Source: Bacillota bacterium (GTDB taxonomy: Bacteria; Bacillota; Clostridia; Oscillospirales; Oscillospiraceae). From it: a stretch of 6,584 nucleotides of DNA. Of this stretch, positions 1 to 5,266 are shown piece after piece. The stretch spans positions 1-6,584 of the forward strand of contig JAEWYA010000141.1 of assembly GCA_023395775.1 (NCBI GenBank), written 5' to 3'. The position numbers and the translations under genes were made by a program. Position 1 is the stretch's first letter, and each line of letters starts with the position of its first letter. The notes beneath the pieces are model-generated. The model was not told the DNA's origin, did not search any database, and worked only from the letters and a program-made list of their open reading frames with translations.

Positions 1-407
1 GCCCGGCCCACCGGGATGGTAACGGAGTGGTCGCCGCCCATGAGGATGGGGATGCTGCCCGCGCGGATGATGCGCCGCACCGCCCGTTCCACGCACTTGA
101 AGGAGTACTCCCGGTCCCCCTGAAGCACGTCGGCGTCGCCGCAGTCGGCGATGGTGATGGGCGCGGAAAGCATTTGCTCGTCCGCCTCGTAATCATAATA
201 ACCCGCCTCGCCGCGGCCATACTGAGTGGACGCCTCCCGGATGCGGCGGGGGCCCAGACGCGCTCCGCTGAGAAAGCCCACGCCCATGTCGTAGGGAATG
301 CCCAGCACGCCGAAATCGGCGTGCAGCTCGTCCAAATCCAGGCAGATGGAATACCGGCCAAAGGAACAAATGCCCGTGATGGGCTGGTTGATGAGTTCAG
401 GACGCAT
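1..407 (-). CDS. Arginase/agmatinase-family ureohydrolase, N-terminal part (truncated by window edge)
   Basis: Ureohydrolases are binuclear-metal (usually Mn) enzymes that hydrolyse guanidino or formimino groups, for example agmatinase (agmatine to putrescine and urea) or formimidoylglutamase HutG (formiminoglutamate to glutamate and formamide). The visible 135 codons start at ATG 407 with GGAG at 417-420 nine bases upstream. Family marks seen are the LGIPYDMGVGFLSGARLGPR stretch (residues 35-54), the IADCGD strand (86-91) and the metal-ligand motif GGDHS (124-128, with His127 as ligand). The DAHxD and DxDxxDP motifs that complete the site fall outside the window. It lies 91 bp downstream of ftcD on the same strand and is probably co-transcribed. 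The position suggests HutG, yet the GARxGPRxIR signature looks agmatinase-like. I am confident of the family and unsure of the substrate. Confidence 0.9.
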   Translation of the reverse strand, partial: MRPELINQPITGICSFGRYSICLDLDELHADFGVLGIPYDMGVGFLSGARLGPRRIREASTQYGRGEAGYYDYEADEQMLSAPITIADCGDADVLQGDREYSFKCVERAVRRIIRAGSIPILMGGDHSVTIPVGR

Positions 408-433
408 CTGTAAAATCTCCTTTTTATCCGCGG

Positions 434-452
434 CGGAAGCGGCCCGCTTCCG
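434..452. repeat. 19-nt palindrome in the ftcD-ureohydrolase gap
   Basis: Two 9-nt arms, CGGAAGCGG (434-442) and CCGCTTCCG (444-452), are exact reverse complements around a single central base. In RNA this gives a GC-rich hairpin with a 3- to 5-nt loop. On the minus strand, where the genes run, it is followed by CCGCGGATAAAAAGGAG and not by a U-run, so it is not a classical terminator. It could act as an mRNA-stability or processing element between ftcD and the next gene, or as a protein site. The structure is seen; any function is a guess. Confidence 0.6.
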
Positions 453-498
453 TCATTTGTATATATCTGTTCTTGGTACAATCTCTGGAAAACGCTTC

Positions 499-1389
499 TT
501 ACAGGCGGGTCTCCAGAATCTGGTCCATGCGGAAGTTTTCAATTCGCAGATAATATTCCGCGCAGTCCACCAGCGCCGCCATAGGCGTCAAACCGATGAT
601 CTCGCTGCCCACCACATTGACACCCCAGCGCTGCGCCTCCATCTTCACCGTCTCGAACACACGGTAGAGGGAGGTTTTCGTATAATCCGTCATATTGATG
701 GAGACCTGCGCAATGTTCCGGTCCTCCAGCAGAACGCCCATGGACTTCACAAACCGGAAGCCGCCGTTGATATAACGGATGCGGTGCGCAATTTCGTCGG
801 CAATGTGAAGATCGGGGGTATTCAGGTTGATATTGAACGCCACCAGCGGCATCCGGGCGCCGACGGCTGTGACACCCGCGGTAGGATGGATAGTACCCGG
901 ACCAAAGTCGGGGCGCCACATTGGGTCCTTCATTTTCTCCGCCATGCCCTCAAACTGGCCCTTGCGGATATTGGCAAGGTTCTCCCGGTGAGACGCCGTG
1001 GCGGACTTCTCATAGAGAAAAACCGGAATGCCATACCGGTCCGCGATGGCGGCGGCCGTCTCTTTTGCAATGCGGTCCGCATCCTCCAGCGTGCAATTCC
1101 GCACGGGGACAAAGGGCACCACGTCGGTCGCGCCCATACGGGGGTGCTGGCCGTCGTGCTTGGTCATGTCGATCAGCGCCGCAGCCGTGCCGACGGCCTC
1201 GATCACCGCGTCCCGCAATGCCTCCGGCTCGCCCACGGCGGTGATTACGCAGCGGTTGTGGTCCTTGTCCGTGCTGTAATCCAGCAGCTTTACATGTTCC
1301 TTCGCCCGAAAGGCGCCCGCGATCTTCTCCACCTTTTCAAGGTCCCGCCCCTCACTGAAGTTTGGGATACACTCCATGATCTGATTCAA
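499..1389 (-). CDS. ftcD: Glutamate formimidoyltransferase
   Basis: Transfers the formimino group of N-formimino-L-glutamate to tetrahydrofolate, giving glutamate and 5-formimino-THF; this is a cytosolic last step of histidine breakdown feeding one-carbon metabolism. The 296-residue protein carries family hallmarks in order: ECIPNFSEGRD (6-16), DHNRCVIT (43-50), the HPRMGATD block (82-89, whose His82 aligns with the catalytic His of the animal FTCD transferase domain), YEKSA, HPTAGVTAVGAR, INGGFRFVKSMGV and GSEIIGLTPMAAL near the end. The length matches the transferase domain alone, so the cyclodeaminase domain of bifunctional FTCD is absent and must be a separate gene. The TTG start at 1389 is preferred because AAAGGAG (1399-1405) lies nine bases upstream; the ATG at 1377 would be 21 bases from it. 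The gene is divergent from hutU and leads the ureohydrolase gene. Confidence 0.96.
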   Translation of the reverse strand: MNQIMECIPNFSEGRDLEKVEKIAGAFRAKEHVKLLDYSTDKDHNRCVITAVGEPEALRDAVIEAVGTAAALIDMTKHDGQHPRMGATDVVPFVPVRNCTLEDADRIAKETAAAIADRYGIPVFLYEKSATASHRENLANIRKGQFEGMAEKMKDPMWRPDFGPGTIHPTAGVTAVGARMPLVAFNINLNTPDLHIADEIAHRIRYINGGFRFVKSMGVLLEDRNIAQVSINMTDYTKTSLYRVFETVKMEAQRWGVNVVGSEIIGLTPMAALVDCAEYYLRIENFRMDQILETRL

Positions 1390-1398
1390 GTTTTTTCG

Positions 1399-1405
1399 CT
1401 CCTTT
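1399..1405 (-). promoter_or_regulatory. Ribosome binding site of ftcD that selects a TTG start
   Basis: On the minus strand the sequence reads AAAGGAG. It ends nine bases before TTG 1389 and 21 bases before the in-frame ATG at 1377. Normal Shine-Dalgarno spacing therefore supports initiation at the rare TTG codon, which adds four residues (fMet-Asn-Gln-Ile) to the protein. Confidence 0.65.
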
Positions 1406-1471
1406 ACTCATCCCGCGGTTTCCACGGCGCACTTTTTATCCCGCGCCTCCATATCTTCTTTCATCACTTGT

Positions 1472-1500
1472 ACAATAGCAAAAAAAGTTTGGTTCCGCAA
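1472..1500 (-). promoter_or_regulatory. Candidate sigma-70-type promoter for ftcD
   Basis: On the minus strand a -35 TTGCGG (1495-1500) and a -10 TATTGT (1472-1477) are separated by exactly 17 bases. The match to consensus is moderate (3/6 and 4/6). Transcription would start near 1465 and leave a leader of about 75 nt before the TTG start. The palindrome TTGTACAA (1468-1475) overlaps the -10 and could hold a repressor; that is inference. Confidence 0.4.
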
Positions 1501-1537
1501 CCGTTTTTCCGGGAACTTTTTGCTGCTCAGGTGTCTT

Positions 1538-1569
1538 TTGACGCAAATTCAACGCAGAGCGTATATAAT
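1538..1569 (+). promoter_or_regulatory. Candidate upstream promoter (P1) towards hutU
   Basis: TTGACG (1538-1543) is followed by TATATAAT (1562-1569). Reading the -10 as TATATA at 1562 gives an 18-base spacer; reading it as the perfect TATAAT at 1564 gives 20 bases, which is long. The hexamers are good but the spacing is not ideal. A transcript from here would carry about 260 nt of leader, including the 9-bp inverted repeat at 1602-1650. Confidence 0.4.
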
Positions 1570-1601
1570 CCTATCTGTAAAGCAACGCGAACTCATGGCG
1601 C

Positions 1602-1650
1602 ACAGCGCATTGGCAGCGGAGGCGGGCACTTTCGCAAACTGATGCGCTGT
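1602..1650. repeat. 9-bp inverted repeat with 31-nt spacer
   Basis: ACAGCGCAT (1602-1610) and ATGCGCTGT (1642-1650) are exact reverse complements. They lie downstream of candidate promoter P1 and upstream of P2. In RNA they could close a stem-loop; in DNA the two arms are about 40 bp apart centre to centre, close to four helical turns, which would suit a pair of protein half-sites. A smaller overlapping repeat, AACTG (1637-1641) with CAGTT (1656-1660), is present. No T-run follows, so it is not a terminator. Confidence 0.45.
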
Positions 1651-1683
1651 CTGAACAGTTGAATGCTGCAATAGCGATTTAAT

Positions 1684-1719
1684 TTGTTAAAAACAACTAA
1701 ATATTTCTGTAATTATTTA
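1684..1719. promoter_or_regulatory. AT-rich inverted repeats just upstream of the hutU -35
   Basis: Two short dyads sit next to each other: TTGTT-AAA-AACAA (1684-1696) and TAAATA (1698-1703) against TATTTA (1714-1719) with a 10-base spacer. They end ten bases before the candidate -35 at 1729, where an activator or an UP element would act. Low complexity makes chance dyads common here, so an operator role is only a suggestion. Confidence 0.3.
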
Positions 1720-1728
1720 TCTATTTTG

Positions 1729-1757
1729 TTGATTTTTCCGACCCCGCGTGATAGAAT
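1729..1757 (+). promoter_or_regulatory. Candidate main sigma-70-type promoter (P2) of hutU
   Basis: TTGATT (1729-1734) and TAGAAT (1752-1757) are separated by exactly 17 bases, matching consensus at 4/6 and 5/6 positions. AT-rich sequence lies directly upstream. Transcription would start near 1764, giving a leader of about 72 nt that contains the hairpin at 1781-1810 and the hutU ribosome binding site. It has the best spacing of the promoter candidates in the window. Confidence 0.55.
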
Positions 1758-1780
1758 GTTTTTAAAGAGGAAATCCTTAA

Positions 1781-1810
1781 CTGCCCGGGCCGGAGTTATT
1801 TGGCCGGCAG
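1781..1810 (+). promoter_or_regulatory. GC-rich hairpin in the hutU leader
   Basis: CTGCC (1781-1785) pairs with GGCAG (1806-1810), and GGCC (1788-1791) pairs with GGCC (1802-1805), with a two-base bulge (1786-1787) and a 10-base loop. The stem ends 12 bases before the AGGAGG at 1823-1828. It is not followed by a U-run. It may shape translation or stability of hutU mRNA; no known riboswitch class was recognised. Confidence 0.4.
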
Positions 1811-1835
1811 AATCCAATTTTCAGGAGGAACGACC

Positions 1836-3863
1836 ATGGCGATTTTCGATGTTGACAAGGCTATGACAGTAAAACTGGACTACGACCTGCCGGAGTACCC
1901 CACCTTTGAAGAGGGTATTCGCCGGGCTCCCCGCCGGGAATCCCATCTCACCGAGGCCGACAAGGAGCTGGCCATCCGCAACGCCCTGCGGTACATCCAT
2001 CCCGACCACCACGCCCAGATGGCCAAGGAATTTGCACAGGAGCTGGAGGAACACGGCCGGATCTACGGCTATCGCTTCCGTCCCCAGGGCCGCCTGTCCG
2101 GCAAGCCCATTGACCAGTACAAGGGCAGCTGCGTCGAGGGCAAGGCCTTCCAGGTGATGATCGAGAATAACCTGGACTTTGACGTGGCCCTGTACCCCTA
2201 CGAGCTGGTGACCTACGGCGAGACCGGTCAGGTCTGCCAGAACTGGATGCAGTACCGTCTCATCAAGAAGTATCTGGAAGTGCTGACCGACGAGCAGACG
2301 CTGGTGGTCATGAGCGGTCACCCTCTGGGACTGTTCCACTCCCACAAGGGCGCTCCCCGCTGCATTATCTCCAACGGCCTGATGGTCGGCATGTTTGATA
2401 ACCAAAAGGACTTTAACCGCGCCGCCGCTTTGGGCGTCGCCAACTACGGCCAGATGACCGCCGGCGGCTGGATGTACATCGGGCCGCAGGGCATTGTCCA
2501 CGGTACGTTCAACACCTTACTCAACGCGGGCCGTCTGAAGCTGGGCATTCCCAACGATCAGAATCTGGCCGGCCGCCTGTTCGTCTCCGCCGGTCTTGGC
2601 GGCATGAGCGGCGCCCAGGGTAAGGCCGCAGAAATTGCCGGCGCCGTCTCCATCATCGCCGAGGTCGATATGTCCCGCATCATGACCCGCTACACCCAGG
2701 GCTGGGTCAGTGAGAAGACCGCGAGCCTGGACGAGGCCCTCGCCATGGCGCAAAAGCACATGGCCGAAAAAACTCCCTGCGCCATCGCCTATCACGGCAA
2801 CGTGGTGGATCTGCTGGAGTACCTCTATGAGAAAAATGTCCACATTGACCTTCTGAGCGACCAGACCTCCTGCCACGTCCCCTATGACGGAGGCTACTGC
2901 CCGCAGGGCCTGACCTTCGAGCAGCGCACCGAGATGCTGGATAAAGACCCCGACGGCTTCTGCAAGCTGGTGGATAAGACCCTGCGCCACCACTATGAAA
3001 TGATCTGCAAGCTCCATGAGCGGGGCACCTATTTCTTTGACTACGGCAACAGCTTCCTGAAGGCCGTGTATGACGCGGGTGCGAAGAGCATCTGCAAGAA
3101 CGGGGAGAACGACCTCGACGGCTTTGTCTTCCCCTCCTACGTGGAAGACATCCTGGGTCCCCATCTGTTCGACTATGGCTATGGCCCGTTCCGCTGGTGC
3201 TGCCTGAGCCGCAACCCGGACGATCTGGACAAGACGGACGCGGCCGCCGCGGAATACATCAAGGCCCACAACCGCCGCTATCAGGACTATGACAACTATA
3301 TCTGGGTCCGCGACGCGAAGAAGAATAAGATGGTGGTTGGCACTCAGTGCCGCATCCTCTATCAGGACGCCATGGGCCGCATGAACATCGCCCTGAAGTT
3401 CAACGAAATGGTCCGCAACGGCGAGATCGGACCGGTCATGCTTGGACGCGACCACCACGACACCGGCGGAACCGACTCCCCCTTCCGCGAGACCTCCAAC
3501 ATCAAGGACGGCTCCAACATCATGGCCGAGATGGCCACCCAGTGCTATGCGGGCAATGCGGCCCGCGGTATGAGCCTGATCGCCCTGCACAACGGCGGCG
3601 GCACCGGCGTCGGCAAGGCCATCAACGGCGGCTTTGGCATGGTGCTGGACGGCAGCGAGCGCGTGGATACCATCCTGCGCATGTCCATGCCCTGGGACAC
3701 CATGGTGGGCGTCGCCCGCCGTTCCTGGGCCCGCAACGAGCACGCCATGTCCACCGCGGTGGAGTACAACGAAATGTATCAGGGTCAGGATCATATCACC
3801 CTGCCCTACGTGGCGGAAAACGATGACGAGATCATTCGGGATGCCGTCAAAAATATGAAGTAA
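1836..3863 (+). CDS. hutU: Urocanate hydratase (urocanase), long form
   Basis: Adds water to urocanate to give 4-imidazolone-5-propanoate, using a tightly bound NAD+ as electrophile; second step of histidine breakdown, cytosolic. The ATG at 1836 has AGGAGG (1823-1828) seven bases upstream; the in-frame frame open from 1800 lacks such support. At 675 residues it matches the long, animal-type (UROC1-like) urocanases rather than the ~557-residue Pseudomonas/Bacillus form, with an extended N-terminus. Motifs include the nucleotide-binding GLGGMSGAQ (253-261), YHGN (319-322), DQTS (342-345), GRDHHDTGGTDSPFRETS (537-554) and HNGGGTGVG (585-593). By my ungapped comparison the position of Pseudomonas Cys410 is Leu508, with a Cys three residues earlier (Cys505). 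The gene heads the plus-strand arm, followed by a terminator and hutI. Confidence 0.97.
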   Translation: MAIFDVDKAMTVKLDYDLPEYPTFEEGIRRAPRRESHLTEADKELAIRNALRYIHPDHHAQMAKEFAQELEEHGRIYGYRFRPQGRLSGKPIDQYKGSCVEGKAFQVMIENNLDFDVALYPYELVTYGETGQVCQNWMQYRLIKKYLEVLTDEQTLVVMSGHPLGLFHSHKGAPRCIISNGLMVGMFDNQKDFNRAAALGVANYGQMTAGGWMYIGPQGIVHGTFNTLLNAGRLKLGIPNDQNLAGRLFVSAGLGGMSGAQGKAAEIAGAVSIIAEVDMSRIMTRYTQGWVSEKTASLDEALAMAQKHMAEKTPCAIAYHGNVVDLLEYLYEKNVHIDLLSDQTSCHVPYDGGYCPQGLTFEQRTEMLDKDPDGFCKLVDKTLRHHYEMICKLHERGTYFFDYGNSFLKAVYDAGAKSICKNGENDLDGFVFPSYVEDILGPHLFDYGYGPFRWCCLSRNPDDLDKTDAAAAEYIKAHNRRYQDYDNYIWVRDAKKNKMVVGTQCRILYQDAMGRMNIALKFNEMVRNGEIGPVMLGRDHHDTGGTDSPFRETSNIKDGSNIMAEMATQCYAGNAARGMSLIALHNGGGTGVGKAINGGFGMVLDGSERVDTILRMSMPWDTMVGVARRSWARNEHAMSTAVEYNEMYQGQDHITLPYVAENDDEIIRDAVKNMK

Positions 3864-3882
3864 AATTCCTGTACAATTCTTG

Positions 3883-3914
3883 AAAAAAGGGGCCTCCTGG
3901 GAGGCTCCTTTTTT
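3883..3914 (+). terminator. Strong intrinsic terminator-like hairpin between hutU and hutI
   Basis: Fourteen base pairs (six A-T, then GG-CC, one G-U wobble and GCCTC-GAGGC) close a four-base CTGG loop, and the 3' arm ends in six Ts. It starts 20 bases after the hutU stop. The A-run on the 5' side makes it near-symmetric, so it could also work on the opposite strand. It lies only 14 bases before the hutI ribosome binding site, so hutI must be reached by read-through or from a promoter inside hutU. The CCTCC of the 5' arm (3893-3897) can alternatively pair with GGAGG of that site (3930-3934). Confidence 0.88.
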
Positions 3915-3928
3915 CCCACATCTTGCTA

Positions 3929-3934
3929 GGGAGG
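3929..3934 (+). promoter_or_regulatory. Ribosome binding site that fixes the hutI start
   Basis: GGGAGG lies eight bases before ATG 3943. The same frame is open upstream to a TTG at 3880, but that start would place the terminator hairpin inside the coding sequence and has no ribosome binding site, so 3943 is the real start. Confidence 0.85.
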
Positions 3935-3942
3935 ATACCTTT

Positions 3943-5181
3943 ATGGCAAACCTGTTGCTGAAAAACATCGGCCTGCTGGCCACCCCCACCGGCTCTGCCG
4001 CCAGACGCGGCGCTGAGCAGGGCGAGATCACCCTTCTGAAAAACGCCTATGTCCTTGTAAAAGACGGCGTAATTGCCGCCGAGGGCAGCGGGGAAGTCCC
4101 CGCGGGGATGCCGGAAAACGCGGAAGCGGTGGATGTAAAGGGCCGTCTGGTCACCCCCGGTTTGGTGGATGCCCACACGCACCTAATCTTTGGCGGTTGG
4201 CGTCAAAACGAGTTGGGTCTCAAGCTCCACGGCGTCACCTATCTGGAGATTCTCGCCCGGGGCGGCGGTATCTTGTCCACCGTCCGCGCCACCCGCGCCG
4301 CCTCGGAGGAGGAGCTGGCGGACAAGGCCGCCAAGGAGCTTTCCGCCATGCTGCGCATGGGCGTCACCACCTGCGAGGCCAAAAGTGGCTACGGTCTCGA
4401 CCCCGAAAACGAGTATAAGCAGCTGCGGGCGATCCGGCGCCTGAACGAGACGCAGAAGGTGGAGCTGATCCCCACATTTTTGGGCGCCCACGCGCTGCCG
4501 GAGGAGTTTAAAAACGACCGGGAGGGCTTTTTGAGCCTACTGTGCGGGGAAATGATCCCCACAGTGGCCCGGGAGCATCTGGCGGAGTTCTGCGACGTGT
4601 TCTGCGAGACCGGCGTGTTCACCGCCCAGGAGTCTCGCCGGATTCTGGAGGCCGGGAAAAAGTACGGCCTGACGCCGAAGATCCACGCCGACGAGATCAA
4701 CCCCATCGGCGGGTCTCAGCTGGCAGGCGAGATTGGAGCAATTACCGCCGAGCATCTGATCGTCTGCCCGGAGGAGGGCATCGCCAGCATGGCAAAGGGC
4801 GGTACCATCGCCTGCCTGCTCCCTGCCACCAGCTTCTACCTGGGGGCGACCTTTGCTCCCGCCCGGGCTATGATTGACGCCGGGGTCGCCGTGGCGGTGG
4901 CTACGGATTTCAATCCGGGCTCCTGCCCCAGCTCCAACTTGCAGCTGGCCATGAACATTGCCTGCCTCAAGTACCGCCTCACCCCGGAGGAAGTCCTCAC
5001 CGCCGTCACGCTTAACGGCGCGGCGGGCATCCGGCGGGCGGACCGAATCGGCTCCGTGGAGGTTGGCAAGCAGGGAGACCTGCTGGTCTGGGACGCCCCG
5101 GACCTTGACTATATCTGCTATCGGCTGGGCTCCAATCTGGTGGACACGGTTATTAAAAAGGGCGAGATCGTTCAGTTCTGA
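3943..5181 (+). CDS. hutI: Imidazolonepropionase
   Basis: A metal-dependent amidohydrolase that opens the ring of 4-imidazolone-5-propanoate to N-formimino-L-glutamate, the substrate of FtcD. The protein has 412 residues, the usual family length. Seen in order: a small N-terminal beta domain (about 1-70), the metal motif HTH (His78, His80) after LVTPGLVDA, the substrate-loop GGGILSTV (107-114), IHADEINPIGGSQLA (His248 as ligand, Glu251 as likely catalytic acid), His271 in ITAEHLI, and Asp322 in ATDFNPGSCPSS, completing the amidohydrolase barrel. All expected ligands are present, so it should be active. It lies 79 bp behind hutU but beyond a strong hairpin, so its expression may be set separately. 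It converges with the downstream minus-strand gene. Confidence 0.97.
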   Translation: MANLLLKNIGLLATPTGSAARRGAEQGEITLLKNAYVLVKDGVIAAEGSGEVPAGMPENAEAVDVKGRLVTPGLVDAHTHLIFGGWRQNELGLKLHGVTYLEILARGGGILSTVRATRAASEEELADKAAKELSAMLRMGVTTCEAKSGYGLDPENEYKQLRAIRRLNETQKVELIPTFLGAHALPEEFKNDREGFLSLLCGEMIPTVAREHLAEFCDVFCETGVFTAQESRRILEAGKKYGLTPKIHADEINPIGGSQLAGEIGAITAEHLIVCPEEGIASMAKGGTIACLLPATSFYLGATFAPARAMIDAGVAVAVATDFNPGSCPSSNLQLAMNIACLKYRLTPEEVLTAVTLNGAAGIRRADRIGSVEVGKQGDLLVWDAPDLDYICYRLGSNLVDTVIKKGEIVQF

Positions 5182-5193
5182 GCCTTTACAGAG

Positions 5194-5203
5194 TTTCGCG
5201 AAA
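5194..5203. repeat. 10-bp perfect palindrome after hutI
   Basis: TTTCGCGAAA is its own reverse complement and starts 12 bases after the hutI stop codon. It could be a protein-binding dyad or be part of the 3' end of the minus-strand transcript. It is short enough to arise by chance; no function is assigned. Confidence 0.3.
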
Positions 5204-5211
5204 GAAATGCC

Positions 5212-5256
5212 AGCAGGCGGTCAGAAAGTCCCCGTGGACTTTTCCAACCGCCTGCT
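5212..5256 (-). terminator. Two-part hairpin in the convergent hutI/TPR-gene gap
   Basis: The outer stem pairs AGCAGGCGGT (5212-5221) with ACCGCCTGCT (5247-5256), ten perfect pairs. The inner stem pairs AAAGTCC (5225-5231) with GGACTTT (5236-5242) around a four-base loop, separated from the outer stem by a small internal loop. On the minus strand it is followed by GGCATTTCTTT, a broken U-run, so it may end the minus-strand gene; on the plus strand it is followed by CTTCGTCTGC, which is not U-rich, so for hutI it would be a processing or protective 3' hairpin instead. The structure is clear and its role as a terminator is moderately supported. Confidence 0.55.
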
Positions 5257-5266
5257 CTTCGTCTGC

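Larger units (their letters stand above)
1390..1835. promoter_or_regulatory. Divergent ftcD/hutU control region
   Basis: A 446-bp gap with no credible gene separates the divergent ftcD and hutU. It holds one candidate minus-strand promoter, two candidate plus-strand promoters and an AT-rich patch (about 1671-1737) in otherwise GC-rich DNA. Repeats include an imperfect inverted repeat around the ftcD -35 (GCAAAAAAAGTT at 1478-1489 against AACTTTTTGC at 1514-1523), the 8-bp direct repeat ATCCCGCG (1410-1417 and 1438-1445), and a small CCGTGG/CCGCGG hairpin in the ftcD leader. The layout suits shared, probably inducible control of both arms. No known operator such as a cre site or HutP target was recognised, and which regulator binds here cannot be told from the sequence. 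Confidence 0.6.

Noticed and set aside
454..490. Promoter for the ureohydrolase gene in the ftcD gap (TATATA near 460-466 on the minus strand)
   Set aside because: No -35 element lies at an acceptable distance; co-transcription with ftcD is simpler.
1595..1642. Possible 15-codon leader peptide (MAHSALAAEAGTFAN) in the hutU upstream region
   Set aside because: No credible ribosome binding site, only one histidine codon and no terminator after it, so histidine attenuation is not supported.
298..1662. Long plus-strand open frame opposite ftcD and into the control region
   Set aside because: It overlaps the well-supported ftcD and the ureohydrolase start on the other strand, has no ribosome binding site and its translation looks like an antisense shadow.
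1684..1866. 60-codon plus-strand frame running into the start of hutU
   Set aside because: It begins in the promoter region with a TTG, overlaps P2, the leader hairpin and the hutU start in another frame, and shows no recognisable protein features.
3880..3942. Upstream TTG start for hutI, adding 21 residues
   Set aside because: It would encode the terminator hairpin, lacks a ribosome binding site, and the family N-terminus fits ATG 3943 with GGGAGG eight bases ahead.
2517..4031. Long open frame on the minus strand opposite hutU (about 504 codons)
   Set aside because: It is antisense to a fully recognisable urocanase, crosses the terminator, is rich in His/Val/Ala repeats typical of the reverse frame of GC-rich genes, and resembles no family I know.
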